Part shown: positions 9,806 to 18,382 of the stretch, one piece after another | Position numbering within the stretch: the first letter of the stretch is position 1 | Layout: every line of letters starts with the position of its first letter | Assembly (NCBI RefSeq): GCF_000242915.1 | Contig: NZ_AFRZ01000001.1 | Coordinates: forward strand, 1,860,001 to 1,924,000 | Length of the DNA: 64,000 nt | Direction: 5' to 3' | Source: Sulfurimonas gotlandica GD1 | Lineage (GTDB): Bacteria; Campylobacterota; Campylobacteria; Campylobacterales; Sulfurimonadaceae | The notes under the pieces: generated by a model | The model's database searches: none | What the model was told of the DNA's origin: nothing | What the model saw: only the letters and a program-made list of their open reading frames with translations | Program-made: the position numbers and the translations under genes

Positions 9806-10263
9806 TAATACGCAAGGCTGAGCCTCGTGATGCAGTAAAGCTTTATAAACTTGAGCAAGAACTTTTTGACATAGAGAATTATCCTCTGTCTAAAAGCTCA
9901 TTTGCATATCATTTGCGCAATAATCTTCTATATATTGCAGAAGTAGAAGGGAATATCGCAGGTTATGTCTTAGTGCTAATAAAACGTGCTAATGCTAAGC
10001 TATATTCTATAGGAGTTAGTGAGGATTACAGAGGAAGAAAAATAGCAGTTAAGTTGATGGCAATAATTTCTAAGGAGTTAGTTTCTTTAGGTTTTAAAGT
10101 GATACTTCTGGAAGTTCGTGTAGATAATGAGATAGCGATAGCTTTGTATAAGAGACTAGGGTTTAATGTAAAAAAGAGACTTGAAGCCTTTTATCGTGAT
10201 GGGTGTGATGCCTATCTTATGGAGTTAGAATATGGCACTGAAAAATTACAAGGCGCTCTTTAA
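9802..10263 (+). CDS. GNAT-family N-acetyltransferase, RimI-like
   Basis: This 153-residue protein is a single GNAT domain that would transfer an acetyl group from acetyl-CoA to an amine. Motif A is seen as SIGVSEDYRGRKIAVKLM (Rx2GxG/A type), followed by the RimI-like LEVRVDNEIAIALYKRLGF with the conserved Asn and Tyr. RimI acetylates ribosomal protein S18, but many short GNATs share this pattern, so the target is open. Translation is coupled to the DUF2156 gene by ATGA, and the next gene starts inside its last 32 nt. Confidence 0.85.
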   Translation: MIIRKAEPRDAVKLYKLEQELFDIENYPLSKSSFAYHLRNNLLYIAEVEGNIAGYVLVLIKRANAKLYSIGVSEDYRGRKIAVKLMAIISKELVSLGFKVILLEVRVDNEIAIALYKRLGFNVKKRLEAFYRDGCDAYLMELEYGTEKLQGAL

Positions 10264-10882
10264 AGAGCTTGGAAATAGTAAACTACTCAAGCTTCAAGTA
10301 ACTGTACTGTTTTTTACTACTTATATAGATTGGGTTCTTATGCCTTTTATAGCAAAACTGGAAGGTCTGTATCTTCCTGTATTTGCAATAAGTTTTTATA
10401 TGCTTCTTGGTGCTACTGATGGCTTGATTCAGCCGCTGTTTAAGAAGGTAAAAATTTATCGTATATACCTTTTTGTTATACTATTAGATTTAGTACAGAT
10501 ATGCAGTTATATGCTTGCTGAAGTGGATATATTGATATTCACATATATAATAATAACTATTTTCACTCTGCAAGCAATTACATTTGAGATTTCAAGGGTT
10601 CATACTATTGATTTTATGCAAGATGAAATAAATCTAAAAGATTACCTTATGCTACGTTCATTTGTTGTATCTAGTGCAATTATTGGTGGAGCTGTGACAG
10701 CTATGATACTTGACTATTTTGATGTAGATTTCAAATATGTACTATTGTCACTTGCAATACTTGGTGTCTTTGCAATATTTGTAGAGTATAAGTTATATGC
10801 AAAATTTAAAAAGATTGTTCAAACAGAAGAGACAATTATAGAGAGACAAAAAACATTATTAAATGAAAAAATAAACCTTTAA
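10232..10882 (+). CDS. Six-helix integral membrane protein of unknown function
   Basis: The 216-residue protein is mostly hydrophobic, with about six predicted helices (near 20-40, 46-66, 72-91, 97-115, 140-160, 165-185) and a charged C-terminal tail. The short basic loop KKVKIYR between helices 2 and 3 recalls the loop in one half of a major facilitator, but the protein is half the usual length. The start ATG 10232 lies 32 nt inside the acetyltransferase gene; the next in-frame Met is inside the first helix, so this start is preferred. The tight overlaps make it part of one operon with the DUF2156 and GNAT genes. I do not recognise a family. Confidence 0.75.
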   Translation: MALKNYKALFKELGNSKLLKLQVTVLFFTTYIDWVLMPFIAKLEGLYLPVFAISFYMLLGATDGLIQPLFKKVKIYRIYLFVILLDLVQICSYMLAEVDILIFTYIIITIFTLQAITFEISRVHTIDFMQDEINLKDYLMLRSFVVSSAIIGGAVTAMILDYFDVDFKYVLLSLAILGVFAIFVEYKLYAKFKKIVQTEETIIERQKTLLNEKINL

Positions 10883-10898
10883 ATCACAGGGAGATAAA

Positions 10899-12260
10899 AT
10901 GAAATCATCATTGATAGAACTTATTGAAATACTTGAATATAAAGTTCAAAGATATATAGAGGGTTTTGACACAAATGTGCACCCATATGATATTGCTGAA
11001 ATATTATTAGAGTTACGTGATTATGATGAAAATATTTATCTACAAGAGTTAGAAAAATTTCCTGAAGATCTTAAAGCATCTGTCCTTATTGAACTTCCAA
11101 AGCAGTGCCATGAAGAGTTTGTAGAGCATTTTACAACTAATGAACTTGCAGATATTACTAACACTCTTGATACAGATGATGCAGCTGAATTTATTCGTAA
11201 TATAGAAGAGGTTGATGAGGATGTTGCTGAAGAAGTTTTACAAAATTTACCAAAAGAAGATCGTGATAATTTAGAAACATTAATATCGTTTGGAGAATAT
11301 GAAGCTGGCTCATATATGCAAACGGAGCTTTTTTCAGCATTTATAGATGAGCAAGTCGGTGATTCTATAAGAAGGCTTAAAAGTTTAAAAGCTGCAAAAG
11401 AGTTAGATAGTGTTTATCAGGTCTATGTAATAAACAGAAAAAAAATATTTCTTGGTTCAATACCATTAGAAGACTTGATTCTACTGGGGCCAAATGTATA
11501 TTATGAAGAGCTTGTTAAAGATGGTGTAAATACAGTAGCAGTAAATGCGTTAGATGATATTCATGATGTTGTTGAGGTGGCTTCAAACTATGATATGGGT
11601 GTTATTGCTGTAGTAGATTCAAAAGGTAAACTACTTGGACGTATTACATCTGATGATATTTATGACATAATTGAAGATCGTGCTACAGGGCAGCTTTATA
11701 ATCTTGCCGGTGTTAGTGATGAGGCAGAACAGGAAGAGAGTCTGCTTAACATTGGTAAGCATCGTGCATTCTGGCTTGGCATAAATCTTCTGACGGCTAT
11801 TGCTGCATCTGTTGTTATTGGGCTGTTTGATACAACATTACAATCGTTTGTCGCCTTAGCAGTGTTAATGCCAATTGTTGCATCTATGGGTGGTAATGCT
11901 GGAACACAAACACTTACAGTAACAGTAAGACAAATGGCACTTGGAGATATTAGTGATGATGACGCGAAAAAGACAATAAAAAAAGAGGTTTATTTGTCGC
12001 TAATGAATGGGAGTATCTTTGCAGTTACTATAGGTCTTATTGCATGGGTGTGGTTTTCTATACCATTGCTTGGTGTTGTTATAGCAATTTCAATGGTCGT
12101 AAATCTTATAACCGCAGGTTTTTTTGGAGCATTAATACCTTTGCTTCTTAAAAAAGCAGATATTGATCCAGCTGTCGGATCTTCTGTATTACTGACAACA
12201 GTTACAGATATAGTTGGTTTTTTTAGTTTTCTAGGACTTGCAACAATAATTTTGCTTTAA
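10899..12260 (+). CDS. mgtE: Magnesium transporter MgtE
   Basis: MgtE is a dimeric inner-membrane Mg2+ channel whose cytoplasmic domains sense Mg2+. The 453-residue protein has the standard order: an acidic MgtE-N superhelical domain (about 1-135), a CBS pair (about 140-265), and a C-terminal domain of five helices (about 290-453). The pore motifs MGGNAGTQTLTVTVR and DPAVGSSVLLTTVTD are well conserved. A GGGAG ribosome site (10887-10891) precedes ATG 10899. It follows the six-helix protein after 16 nt and is probably the last member of that operon. Confidence 0.95.
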   Translation: MKSSLIELIEILEYKVQRYIEGFDTNVHPYDIAEILLELRDYDENIYLQELEKFPEDLKASVLIELPKQCHEEFVEHFTTNELADITNTLDTDDAAEFIRNIEEVDEDVAEEVLQNLPKEDRDNLETLISFGEYEAGSYMQTELFSAFIDEQVGDSIRRLKSLKAAKELDSVYQVYVINRKKIFLGSIPLEDLILLGPNVYYEELVKDGVNTVAVNALDDIHDVVEVASNYDMGVIAVVDSKGKLLGRITSDDIYDIIEDRATGQLYNLAGVSDEAEQEESLLNIGKHRAFWLGINLLTAIAASVVIGLFDTTLQSFVALAVLMPIVASMGGNAGTQTLTVTVRQMALGDISDDDAKKTIKKEVYLSLMNGSIFAVTIGLIAWVWFSIPLLGVVIAISMVVNLITAGFFGALIPLLLKKADIDPAVGSSVLLTTVTDIVGFFSFLGLATIILL

Positions 12261-12290
12261 CATGATAAGATTTCTCAAAAAGTAGTATAG

Positions 12291-12971
12291 ATGCAAAATA
12301 GTTATAAGAGGGTAGATGCTCATCTTTCAAGTTTGGGATATTGCTCAAGAAGTGAAGCTAAAAAATTTCTAAAGATATTTCAAGTTCGCGTCAATGGAGA
12401 GAGAGTATTTGATACAAACAAAAAGGTATATCATAATGATATAATCATTGATGAAATAGTTCTTGACCCTGAAACATTAACTGTTTTGATGCATAAACCC
12501 AGTGGTATAATCTGCTCTCATGATGATGTTGGAGTCCTTATATACTCTCTTTTACCAGAGCGTTGGCAAAAAAGAAATCCTAAGCTATCAACTATAGGAA
12601 GGCTTGACGGTGATACAACAGGGGCAATTTTACTTACAGATGATGGAGCTCTAAATCATCGTCTAACAAGTCCAAAAAGTGATATATCAAAATTATATGA
12701 AGTTACACTTGCCCAGCCGTTGAAAGGGAATGAAGCAGAAATATTTACAAGCGGAACGCTTATCTTAAGGGGTGAAAAAAAACCGCTTCTTCCTGCAAAA
12801 ATGAATGTTATCAGTGAATCTGTTGTTCACTTAGAGATTAGTGAAGGAAAATACCACCAAGTTAAACGTATGTTTGCAGCTGTAGGCAACAAAGTAACCG
12901 CACTGCATAGAGTAAGTTTTGGAAAATACAGTATAGAAAATCTTGCAATTGGTGAGTATAAAATCCTTTAA
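12291..12971 (+). CDS. RsuA-family rRNA pseudouridine synthase
   Basis: The 226-residue protein has an N-terminal S4 RNA-binding domain (about 4-60) followed by a RsuA/RluB/E/F-type catalytic domain. The active-site motif GRLDGDTTGAILLTDDG places catalytic Asp at 106, and HQVKRMFAAVGNKV is the second family signature. Enzymes of this family isomerise one uridine in 16S or 23S rRNA. The length and S4 domain fit RsuA (16S U516) best, but the target base cannot be decided from sequence alone. It starts 30 nt after mgtE. Confidence 0.88.
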   Translation: MQNSYKRVDAHLSSLGYCSRSEAKKFLKIFQVRVNGERVFDTNKKVYHNDIIIDEIVLDPETLTVLMHKPSGIICSHDDVGVLIYSLLPERWQKRNPKLSTIGRLDGDTTGAILLTDDGALNHRLTSPKSDISKLYEVTLAQPLKGNEAEIFTSGTLILRGEKKPLLPAKMNVISESVVHLEISEGKYHQVKRMFAAVGNKVTALHRVSFGKYSIENLAIGEYKIL

Positions 12972-13023
12972 ATAATTAAATGGTACAATAATTGAATTTA
13001 AGTATCTTTAATTTGGAGAATTT

Positions 13024-13764
13024 ATGATTTACGATTTTTGGAAAGATTATGAGGAGTTGCTTTCCTACGAACAAGCATCCCTTCTTGATTACCGACTAGA
13101 TAATATAGCAATCAAGCTAAATACGTTTCTTCAGCGATTGATCATACAAAATATAAAAAAAAGAGAGATTAAATTTTTTCTAGCAGGTTCCTGCCTGAAA
13201 GCTGACACGTTCAGAGATTTGGATATATTTTTCCCATCTAATGAAGATCGAGAACTTGTTAACAGCGCCATGAATCAAGACTATTTTGAGTATGAGAACA
13301 ACTCATATACATACAGGTATAAAAGTGAGCTTTACCAGCTTGTTTTTCGAGAAAGATTTAAAGACGCTTCTCTAAAAGAACTTGTGGACGGATTTGATTT
13401 TGATTCAACCAAGATAGCCTTTGAATGTAACTATGACACAAAAAAAAGACTCTTTACTATTGTAGGGTGCGATATGAGAATAGAGTTTGTTAACTATATT
13501 AATACAAGAGTAAATCATCTCTCAAAAGTAAGTATTAACCCTTTCGTATCACTTCAGCGTGCTATTTACTTTTTAAAACGTGGTGATGATGTTCCCTATG
13601 ATGTCTTTCTCCAGGTGTGTTCAAAAATTGCAGATTTAAAAGTGGAAAAAAGTGAAGATTTATCAGTTTATTTTAAAAATTTGCAGGGAAATCCGAATAA
13701 ATTAACTAACATTAAAGAAGCAATTACAAATTATATTGAGGATCAAAAAGATAATCATCAATAA
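13024..13764 (+). CDS. Conserved hypothetical protein with a nucleotidyltransferase-like motif
   Basis: The 246-residue product contains FFLAGSCLKADTFRDLDIFF (51-70). This fits the polymerase-beta superfamily pattern hG[GS] followed by an Asp-x-Asp (Asp65, Asp67). The later segment CDMRIEFV could supply the third acid. The C-terminal half is helical, as in many minimal nucleotidyltransferases. It has its own GGAGA ribosome site at 13014-13018 and an AT-rich hairpin just behind it, so it is probably a single-gene transcript. The domain call is a motif reading only; the function is unknown. Confidence 0.7.
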   Translation: MIYDFWKDYEELLSYEQASLLDYRLDNIAIKLNTFLQRLIIQNIKKREIKFFLAGSCLKADTFRDLDIFFPSNEDRELVNSAMNQDYFEYENNSYTYRYKSELYQLVFRERFKDASLKELVDGFDFDSTKIAFECNYDTKKRLFTIVGCDMRIEFVNYINTRVNHLSKVSINPFVSLQRAIYFLKRGDDVPYDVFLQVCSKIADLKVEKSEDLSVYFKNLQGNPNKLTNIKEAITNYIEDQKDNHQ

Positions 13765-13791
13765 AACTTAAGCTTATAAACTTAATTTTAA

Positions 13792-13809
13792 ACTAATAAA
13801 GTTATTAGT
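13792..13809 (+). terminator. AT-rich hairpin behind the nucleotidyltransferase-like gene
   Basis: ACTAATAA (13792-13799) and TTATTAGT (13802-13809) are perfect inverted repeats. They are followed by a T-run at 13812-13816 (TTTTT). This fits a weak intrinsic terminator for the gene ending at 13764. The stem is all A/T except one pair, so strength is doubtful. Confidence 0.45.
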
Positions 13810-13848
13810 ATCTTTTTAATAAACTATTTAGATAATTTTAATAATTAA

Positions 13849-13865
13849 TATCAATTGATAGGAGG
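13849..13865 (+). promoter_or_regulatory. Palindrome abutting a perfect Shine-Dalgarno sequence
   Basis: TATCAATTGATA (13849-13860) is a perfect 12-bp palindrome. Its last base begins AGGAGG (13860-13865), a full Shine-Dalgarno sequence 5 nt before ATG 13871, and the strongest ribosome site in this window. The palindrome could be an operator or could occlude the ribosome site in RNA. No regulator is implied by the sequence. Confidence 0.45.
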
Positions 13866-13870
13866 ATGTT

Positions 13871-14230
13871 ATGAATAAGATTTTAAAATATGACAATTTA
13901 ACAGATAGGTTTCCTCACTTACAGGATGGATTATGCAATGCTATTCAAAATGAATTTTTAGAGATTAAAAAGGTTAATTATACATGCCCCACTTATGCAA
14001 AAGCATGTAAGAAGTATCCTAAATTAGAATATGCAGATTGTGTTATATACTCTCCATTTATGGATAAAAAAAACCATGACTATGAGACTTTTATTTTTAT
14101 TGATAGTCAAGGAGGAATTTTAGAGCATATTTGTGATCGTAATTTGAATTTATATGGAATGCTTGAAAATGTAAATAGATTATTTGTTAATACTGAATAT
14201 GAAATAGATAGGAAAAATGCAGAAGCATAA
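13871..14230 (+). CDS. Small cysteine-containing hypothetical protein
   Basis: The 119-residue product has no membrane helix or signal peptide and no domain I recognise. It holds several cysteines (in GLCNA, YTCPTY, KACKKY, ADCVIY and HICDRN), enough to suggest metal binding or a redox role, but without a classical CxxC pair. It has a very strong ribosome site, is preceded by a 12-bp palindrome and is followed by a terminator. It is therefore probably a well-translated single gene rather than a chance frame. Confidence 0.65.
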   Translation: MNKILKYDNLTDRFPHLQDGLCNAIQNEFLEIKKVNYTCPTYAKACKKYPKLEYADCVIYSPFMDKKNHDYETFIFIDSQGGILEHICDRNLNLYGMLENVNRLFVNTEYEIDRKNAEA

Positions 14231-14263
14231 ATTATATAATAATCTTTTTTTAAATAAAATTAA

Positions 14264-14291
14264 AAAGTGGCTGAAAATAGACAGCCACTTT
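14264..14291. terminator. Bidirectional terminator between the cysteine-rich gene and serS
   Basis: AAAGTGGCTG (14264-14273) pairs with CAGCCACTTT (14282-14291) around an 8-nt loop. The stem lies between converging genes ending at 14230 (plus) and 14317 (minus). For serS the RNA past the stem ends in a U-rich stretch, as the minus strand reads TTTTTAATTTTA beyond 14264. Confidence 0.75.
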
Positions 14292-14316
14292 GCACAATAC
14301 CCTCTAAAATATTAAA

Positions 14317-15567
14317 TTACATCCCTAAATAAGGTTTTAAAACTTCAGGAATATCTATAGAACCATCTTCGTTTTGGTAATTTTCCATAATAGCTACAAG
14401 TGTACGTCCTACAGCTAGAGAAGAGCCGTTTAGTGTATGGACAATAGAATTTTTATTTCCATCTTTAAAACGGATTTTTGCACGTCTTGCTTGAAAATCT
14501 CTAGTGTTTGAGATTGAAGAGATTTCTCTGTATTGGTTTTGTCCTGGCAACCAGACCTCAATATCTGTAGTGTGAGCAGCTGAAAAACCTAAATCTCCTG
14601 TACAAAGATTAACAATTCTGTGTGGAAGTTCAAGTGCAGTTAAAATATCAGATGCACACTCTACCATCTCATCAAATATAACTTCACTCTCATCAGGTTT
14701 TGACAGAGCAACTAACTCAACTTTATGAAACTGGTGCTGTCTGATCATTCCACGTGTGTCACGACCCGCAGCACCTGCTTCTTTTCTAAAACATGATGTA
14801 TATGCAGTCATCTTTTTAGGTAACTCGTCTGCTGATAAAATCTCATCTTGATAGAGATTTGTTACTGGAACTTCTGCTGTTGGGATTAAGAAAAGTTCTT
14901 GACCATCAATCTTGTAAAGATCATCCTCAAACTTAGGAAGCTGACCTGTTCCTTCTAATGCTGTACGGTTAACAAGTGCAGGAACACTAACTTCTTCAAA
15001 CCCTCTTTTAGAGTTGAAGTTAAGCATGAAGTTAATTAGTGCACGTTCAAGTTTAGCACCCATTCCAAAAGATACACTAAAACGACTTGTAGCTAGTTTT
15101 ACACCACGTTCAAAGTCTATCCAACCATTTTCCTCAGCTAACTCCCAGTGCTCTTTAGGTGTAAAGCTGAACTCTTTAGGAGTTAGAACTTTTTTTATCT
15201 CTATGTTGTCATTTTCATCTTCACCGTCTGGAACGTTATCATCTGGCATATTTGGAATGGACATAGCTATATTTTCTAATTCTTCTTGGCAAGTTCTTTG
15301 AATTTCTAGTGCTTCATTTATTACGATTTTATTAGCATCTACTCTCTGTTTGAGTTCGCTTATATCTTTACCTTCTCTTTTGTAAATACCGAACTCTTTA
15401 CTCATAGAGTTTTGTAGTGCTTGAAGTGTTTCAAAGCTTGATTTTGCTTTTTTTAACTCTTCATTTTTTGTCTTTAATTTTTCAATTAGTGCAGCACCTA
15501 CACCTTTACGAATTAGCTTAGCACTAACCGTGTCAAAATCTTTTTGTAGTAACTTTAAATCAATCAT
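14317..15567 (-). CDS. serS: Seryl-tRNA synthetase
   Basis: SerS attaches serine to tRNA-Ser (and tRNA-Sec). The 416-residue protein has the N-terminal antiparallel coiled-coil arm (about 25-105) that grips the tRNA long variable arm, followed by a class II catalytic core. Motif 2 is [15 protein letters not shown] and motif 3 is [18 protein letters not shown]. The RDTRG and QFHKVE segments are typical. A TATAAT -10 box on the minus strand at 15610-15605 gives a leader of about 30 nt. The gene is flanked by a clear terminator. Confidence 0.97.
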   Translation of the reverse strand: MIDLKLLQKDFDTVSAKLIRKGVGAALIEKLKTKNEELKKAKSSFETLQALQNSMSKEFGIYKREGKDISELKQRVDANKIVINEALEIQRTCQEELENIAMSIPNMPDDNVPDGEDENDNIEIKKVLTPKEFSFTPKEHWELAEENGWIDFERGVKLATSRFSVSFGMGAKLERALINFMLNFNSKRGFEEVSVPALVNRTALEGTGQLPKFEDDLYKIDGQELFLIPTAEVPVTNLYQDEILSADELPKKMTAYTSCFRKEAGAAGRDTRGMIRQHQFHKVELVALSKPDESEVIFDEMVECASDILTALELPHRIVNLCTGDLGFSAAHTTDIEVWLPGQNQYREISSISNTRDFQARRAKIRFKDGNKNSIVHTLNGSSLAVGRTLVAIMENYQNEDGSIDIPEVLKPYLGM

Positions 15568-15604
15568 ATATTTCCTAATAAATTTGGCATAAAATAATAG
15601 TGTG

Positions 15605-15610
15605 ATTATA
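15605..15610 (-). promoter_or_regulatory. -10 box of serS promoter
   Basis: The minus strand reads GATATAATCAC here. The TATAAT lies 38 nt upstream of the serS start at 15567. No -35 box is evident, as is usual in Campylobacterota. Confidence 0.6.
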
Positions 15611-15658
15611 TCAAAATATAAACCAAAACCTCATATAACGCTTTCCTGGTAATTGTTG

Positions 15659-15664
15659 TATAAT
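15659..15664 (+). promoter_or_regulatory. -10 box before the HD-GYP gene
   Basis: TTGTATAATAC gives TATAAT at 15659-15664. A start of transcription about 7 nt downstream would leave a leader of only about 12 nt before ATG 15683, just enough for the GAGGA ribosome site at 15672-15676. Confidence 0.6.
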
Positions 15665-15682
15665 ACAATATGAGGACATCTG

Positions 15683-17425
15683 ATGGGGTATAGGGCACAT
15701 TTTATAAATAAAGTTGTTTATGCTGTTATTCTGGTGTGGACTATTTTAATGTTAAGTGCAGCAGTTGTTTTAATGTATCAAGATTATGCTTATGCAAATG
15801 TTTTAGCAAAACATGAAGCTGTTGTCAGTGTTAACAAAGACTTAGCATATAGATCTTGGGTGGCTTCACACGGTGGAGTATATGTGCCAATAACAGATAA
15901 AACCCTTCCAAACACATATCTTTCACACATAAAAAATCGTGATGTAAACACGTCAGCATCTCAGCAATTAACTCTTATGAACCCAGCATATACTCTATCT
16001 CAAATGATGAAAGACTACTCAGAACTTTATGGAACTAAAGGACATATCACTAGTAGAATTCTTATGAATCCTAAAAATAAGCCAGACTCTTGGGAAGAAA
16101 AAGCATTGGAAGATGTTGAAATAACGAGAGAGGCGGTGTATGAAAAAGCGATTATTGACTCAGAGGAGTATTTTCGTTATTTAAGTCCTCTTGTAACGGA
16201 GAAATCATGTCTGAAGTGTCATGCATTTCAAGGTTATAAAATTGGTGATATTCGTGGTGGTGTCTCTGTTTCTATCCCAATGAAAAAGTTTTATGAAGAA
16301 GCATTTTCACATTCAGTAGTTAATGCGAGTGTAATTATCATAATATATTTATTGGGCTTAGGTGTGATCTTTTATGGAAGAAGAAAAACAAGAGAAATTT
16401 TAGAGGATAAGATTAAAGATTATGAACAACATATATTTTCTTTAGTAAATATCATAGAAACGAGAGATAGTTATACGGCTGGGCATACACAAAGAGTGGC
16501 AAAATACTCAGTTCTAATTGCAAAAGAGATGGGCTTTAATGAAGAAAAAGTAGATGATATGTATAGAGCTTGTATGCTCCATGATATAGGAAAAATTTCA
16601 ACGCCTGATTCTATTCTTTTAAAACCAGGCAAGTTAAATGCTCTAGAATATGAAATTATTAAAGAGCACGTTGTTGTTAGTTATGAGCTTTTAAGTAATG
16701 TAGATATATATAAAGAAATTGCTGAAATAGTTCGTCATCATCACGAACACTATGACGGTAGCGGTTATCCACAAGGTCTTAAAGGTGATGAGATTCCAAT
16801 ACTCTCTCAAATCATGACAGTTGCAGATGCTTTTGATGCTATGACTACCAACAGAATATATAAACCTAGAAAAAGTGTAAAAGAAGCTATCAAAGAGTTG
16901 AATGCATTGTCATCTAAACAGTTCAGCACACAGATAGTCAATGCGGCTACTATAGCACTAGAAGATATTGAAATTGAGATGTCAATAACACAACGACCAA
17001 AAAGTAAAATAGAACGAGAGCGATTTGCATACTTTTATAAAGACCAAGTAACTGGTATATATAATAAAGAGTACTTGGAATTTGTTTTAGCGTACAATCA
17101 TTCAGATGAGTTTGATATGAAGTATGCAAGCGGAGTCTATTTACATAGTTTTAATCAGTACAATAAAAAATATGGCTGGGCTGAGGGTGATAAACTTCTT
17201 AAAAAATTTGCAAAAATACTCGATGGTAGTGGTCGTAATGACTTAGTTTTTAGAATTTATGGCGATGATTTTGTAATTTTAAACAAACAACAAATTGAGA
17301 TTGAAAGTTACATATCAAATTTAGAAGAAGTTTTAATTGATACAGGTATTACAATAACATACAGACATTTTGATATGCGAGAAAAAGATATCAAAAATAT
17401 CCATGATTTAGAAGAATTACTTTAA
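15683..17425 (+). CDS. Membrane haem-sensor (DUF3365) HD-GYP protein with degenerate GGDEF domain
   Basis: The 580-residue protein starts with a transmembrane helix (about 12-32), then a periplasmic domain with one c-type haem motif CLKCH (Cys176, Cys179, His180) followed by GDIRGGVSVSIP, typical of DUF3365/Tll0287-like sensors. A second helix (about 212-232) leads to a cytoplasmic HD-GYP phosphodiesterase. Its metal motifs are intact: His300-Asp301 in LHDIGK, and HHEHYDGSGYPQGLKGDEIP from 353. HD-GYP domains hydrolyse c-di-GMP. The last 125 residues look like a GGDEF domain in which the signature is YGDDF (526-530), so it is probably not a cyclase. The output is likely c-di-GMP breakdown controlled by a redox or gas signal at the haem. 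Confidence 0.85.
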   Translation: MGYRAHFINKVVYAVILVWTILMLSAAVVLMYQDYAYANVLAKHEAVVSVNKDLAYRSWVASHGGVYVPITDKTLPNTYLSHIKNRDVNTSASQQLTLMNPAYTLSQMMKDYSELYGTKGHITSRILMNPKNKPDSWEEKALEDVEITREAVYEKAIIDSEEYFRYLSPLVTEKSCLKCHAFQGYKIGDIRGGVSVSIPMKKFYEEAFSHSVVNASVIIIIYLLGLGVIFYGRRKTREILEDKIKDYEQHIFSLVNIIETRDSYTAGHTQRVAKYSVLIAKEMGFNEEKVDDMYRACMLHDIGKISTPDSILLKPGKLNALEYEIIKEHVVVSYELLSNVDIYKEIAEIVRHHHEHYDGSGYPQGLKGDEIPILSQIMTVADAFDAMTTNRIYKPRKSVKEAIKELNALSSKQFSTQIVNAATIALEDIEIEMSITQRPKSKIERERFAYFYKDQVTGIYNKEYLEFVLAYNHSDEFDMKYASGVYLHSFNQYNKKYGWAEGDKLLKKFAKILDGSGRNDLVFRIYGDDFVILNKQQIEIESYISNLEEVLIDTGITITYRHFDMREKDIKNIHDLEELL

Positions 17426-18328
17426 AATATCTTTTGCCAGTGTAAATTGGTTTGCAGTCATTAAATGAATCTTTGGATGGTACGCTTTAAGAGAATCGAA
17501 TAGATTTTTACTAAGCTCAAATCCAACTTTATACTCTTCTTCTACGCCTTTTTCATTAGCGATCCTTAAAGCTTCTATCCAACTATCAGGAACATTGATT
17601 CCTGGAACATGTGCGGATAAAAACTGTGCAGTGCGCAGTTTAGTAATAGGAAAGATTCCTAAAATAAGTTCAGCACTCTTATTTTCACTGCCAAATTCAC
17701 GATTTGCTGCTTCTTTTAGTTCAAGTAACTGTTTTGCATTTTCTAAATCATAAACAGGCTGAGTAATTATTCCTATTGCTCCGTGTTTGATTTTCTTCTG
17801 CATCTTTTTTTGTAATGTTTTTGGATTTTTTGCATAAGAATTTACAACAGCAAATGGATAAATCTCTCTTGGCTTAAAAGCGAGAGGTTTTCCAGCATAG
17901 TCCATACCTGAGTTAAAAGCACTTATGATATCAAGTAAAAGAGAGCTGTCTGCTTCAAACACACCTTTGGCATGAGGTTGGTCGGAGATTGTCGCAGGAT
18001 CGCCAGTAAGTGCTAATATAGCTCTAATATCAACTTCATTTGCTCCAAGAAGATCAGACTGAAGTGCGATCTTGTTCCTATCTCTCATGCTCATAGTTGC
18101 AATAACTGGTTTGTTAAATCTATCTTGAAGCATTTTTGCTGCAAAAAGAGAGTTGTATTTTAATTTAGCAAGCGGGTTGTCCGTCGTTGAAAAACCATCT
18201 ACATAATTTTGTAGTTCTAACTCTTCTATTTTGTCTATGATAGGAGAGAAGACCGGTGAATGTCCAGGTGTAGTCTCAAGTGTAATATATGTGTCGTTTT
18301 TTAGTTTATTTATCAGTTTATCAAACAA
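17417..18328 (-). CDS. Divergent methylenetetrahydrofolate reductase (MetF) family protein
   Basis: MetF reduces 5,10-methylene-THF to 5-methyl-THF with FAD. The 303-residue protein has the family's barrel signatures: ILALTGDPA, a YPFAVVNSYAK segment, and GIITQPVYDLENA (the QPxFD motif). However, the N-terminal EFFPP motif is replaced by LETTPGHSP; the glutamate remains. This may be a MetF paralogue rather than the housekeeping enzyme. It overlaps the convergent HD-GYP gene by 9 nt and is divergent from serB across 54 nt. I am confident of the family but not of the substrate. Confidence 0.75.
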   Translation of the reverse strand: MFDKLINKLKNDTYITLETTPGHSPVFSPIIDKIEELELQNYVDGFSTTDNPLAKLKYNSLFAAKMLQDRFNKPVIATMSMRDRNKIALQSDLLGANEVDIRAILALTGDPATISDQPHAKGVFEADSSLLLDIISAFNSGMDYAGKPLAFKPREIYPFAVVNSYAKNPKTLQKKMQKKIKHGAIGIITQPVYDLENAKQLLELKEAANREFGSENKSAELILGIFPITKLRTAQFLSAHVPGINVPDSWIEALRIANEKGVEEEYKVGFELSKNLFDSLKAYHPKIHLMTANQFTLAKDILK

Positions 18329-18345
18329 AAAAAATCCTAAGTGGG

Positions 18346-18363
18346 TATAATTGCGACATTATA
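18346..18363. promoter_or_regulatory. Opposed overlapping -10 boxes for metF-like and serB
   Basis: TATAAT (18346-18351, plus strand, toward serB) and ATTATA (18358-18363, which is TATAAT on the minus strand, toward the metF-like gene) are only 6 bp apart. Each predicted start point falls in or near the other promoter's -10 box, so two polymerases should not fit at once. Confidence 0.55.
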
Positions 18364-18382
18364 ACAAAAGTGAGTGATATAG

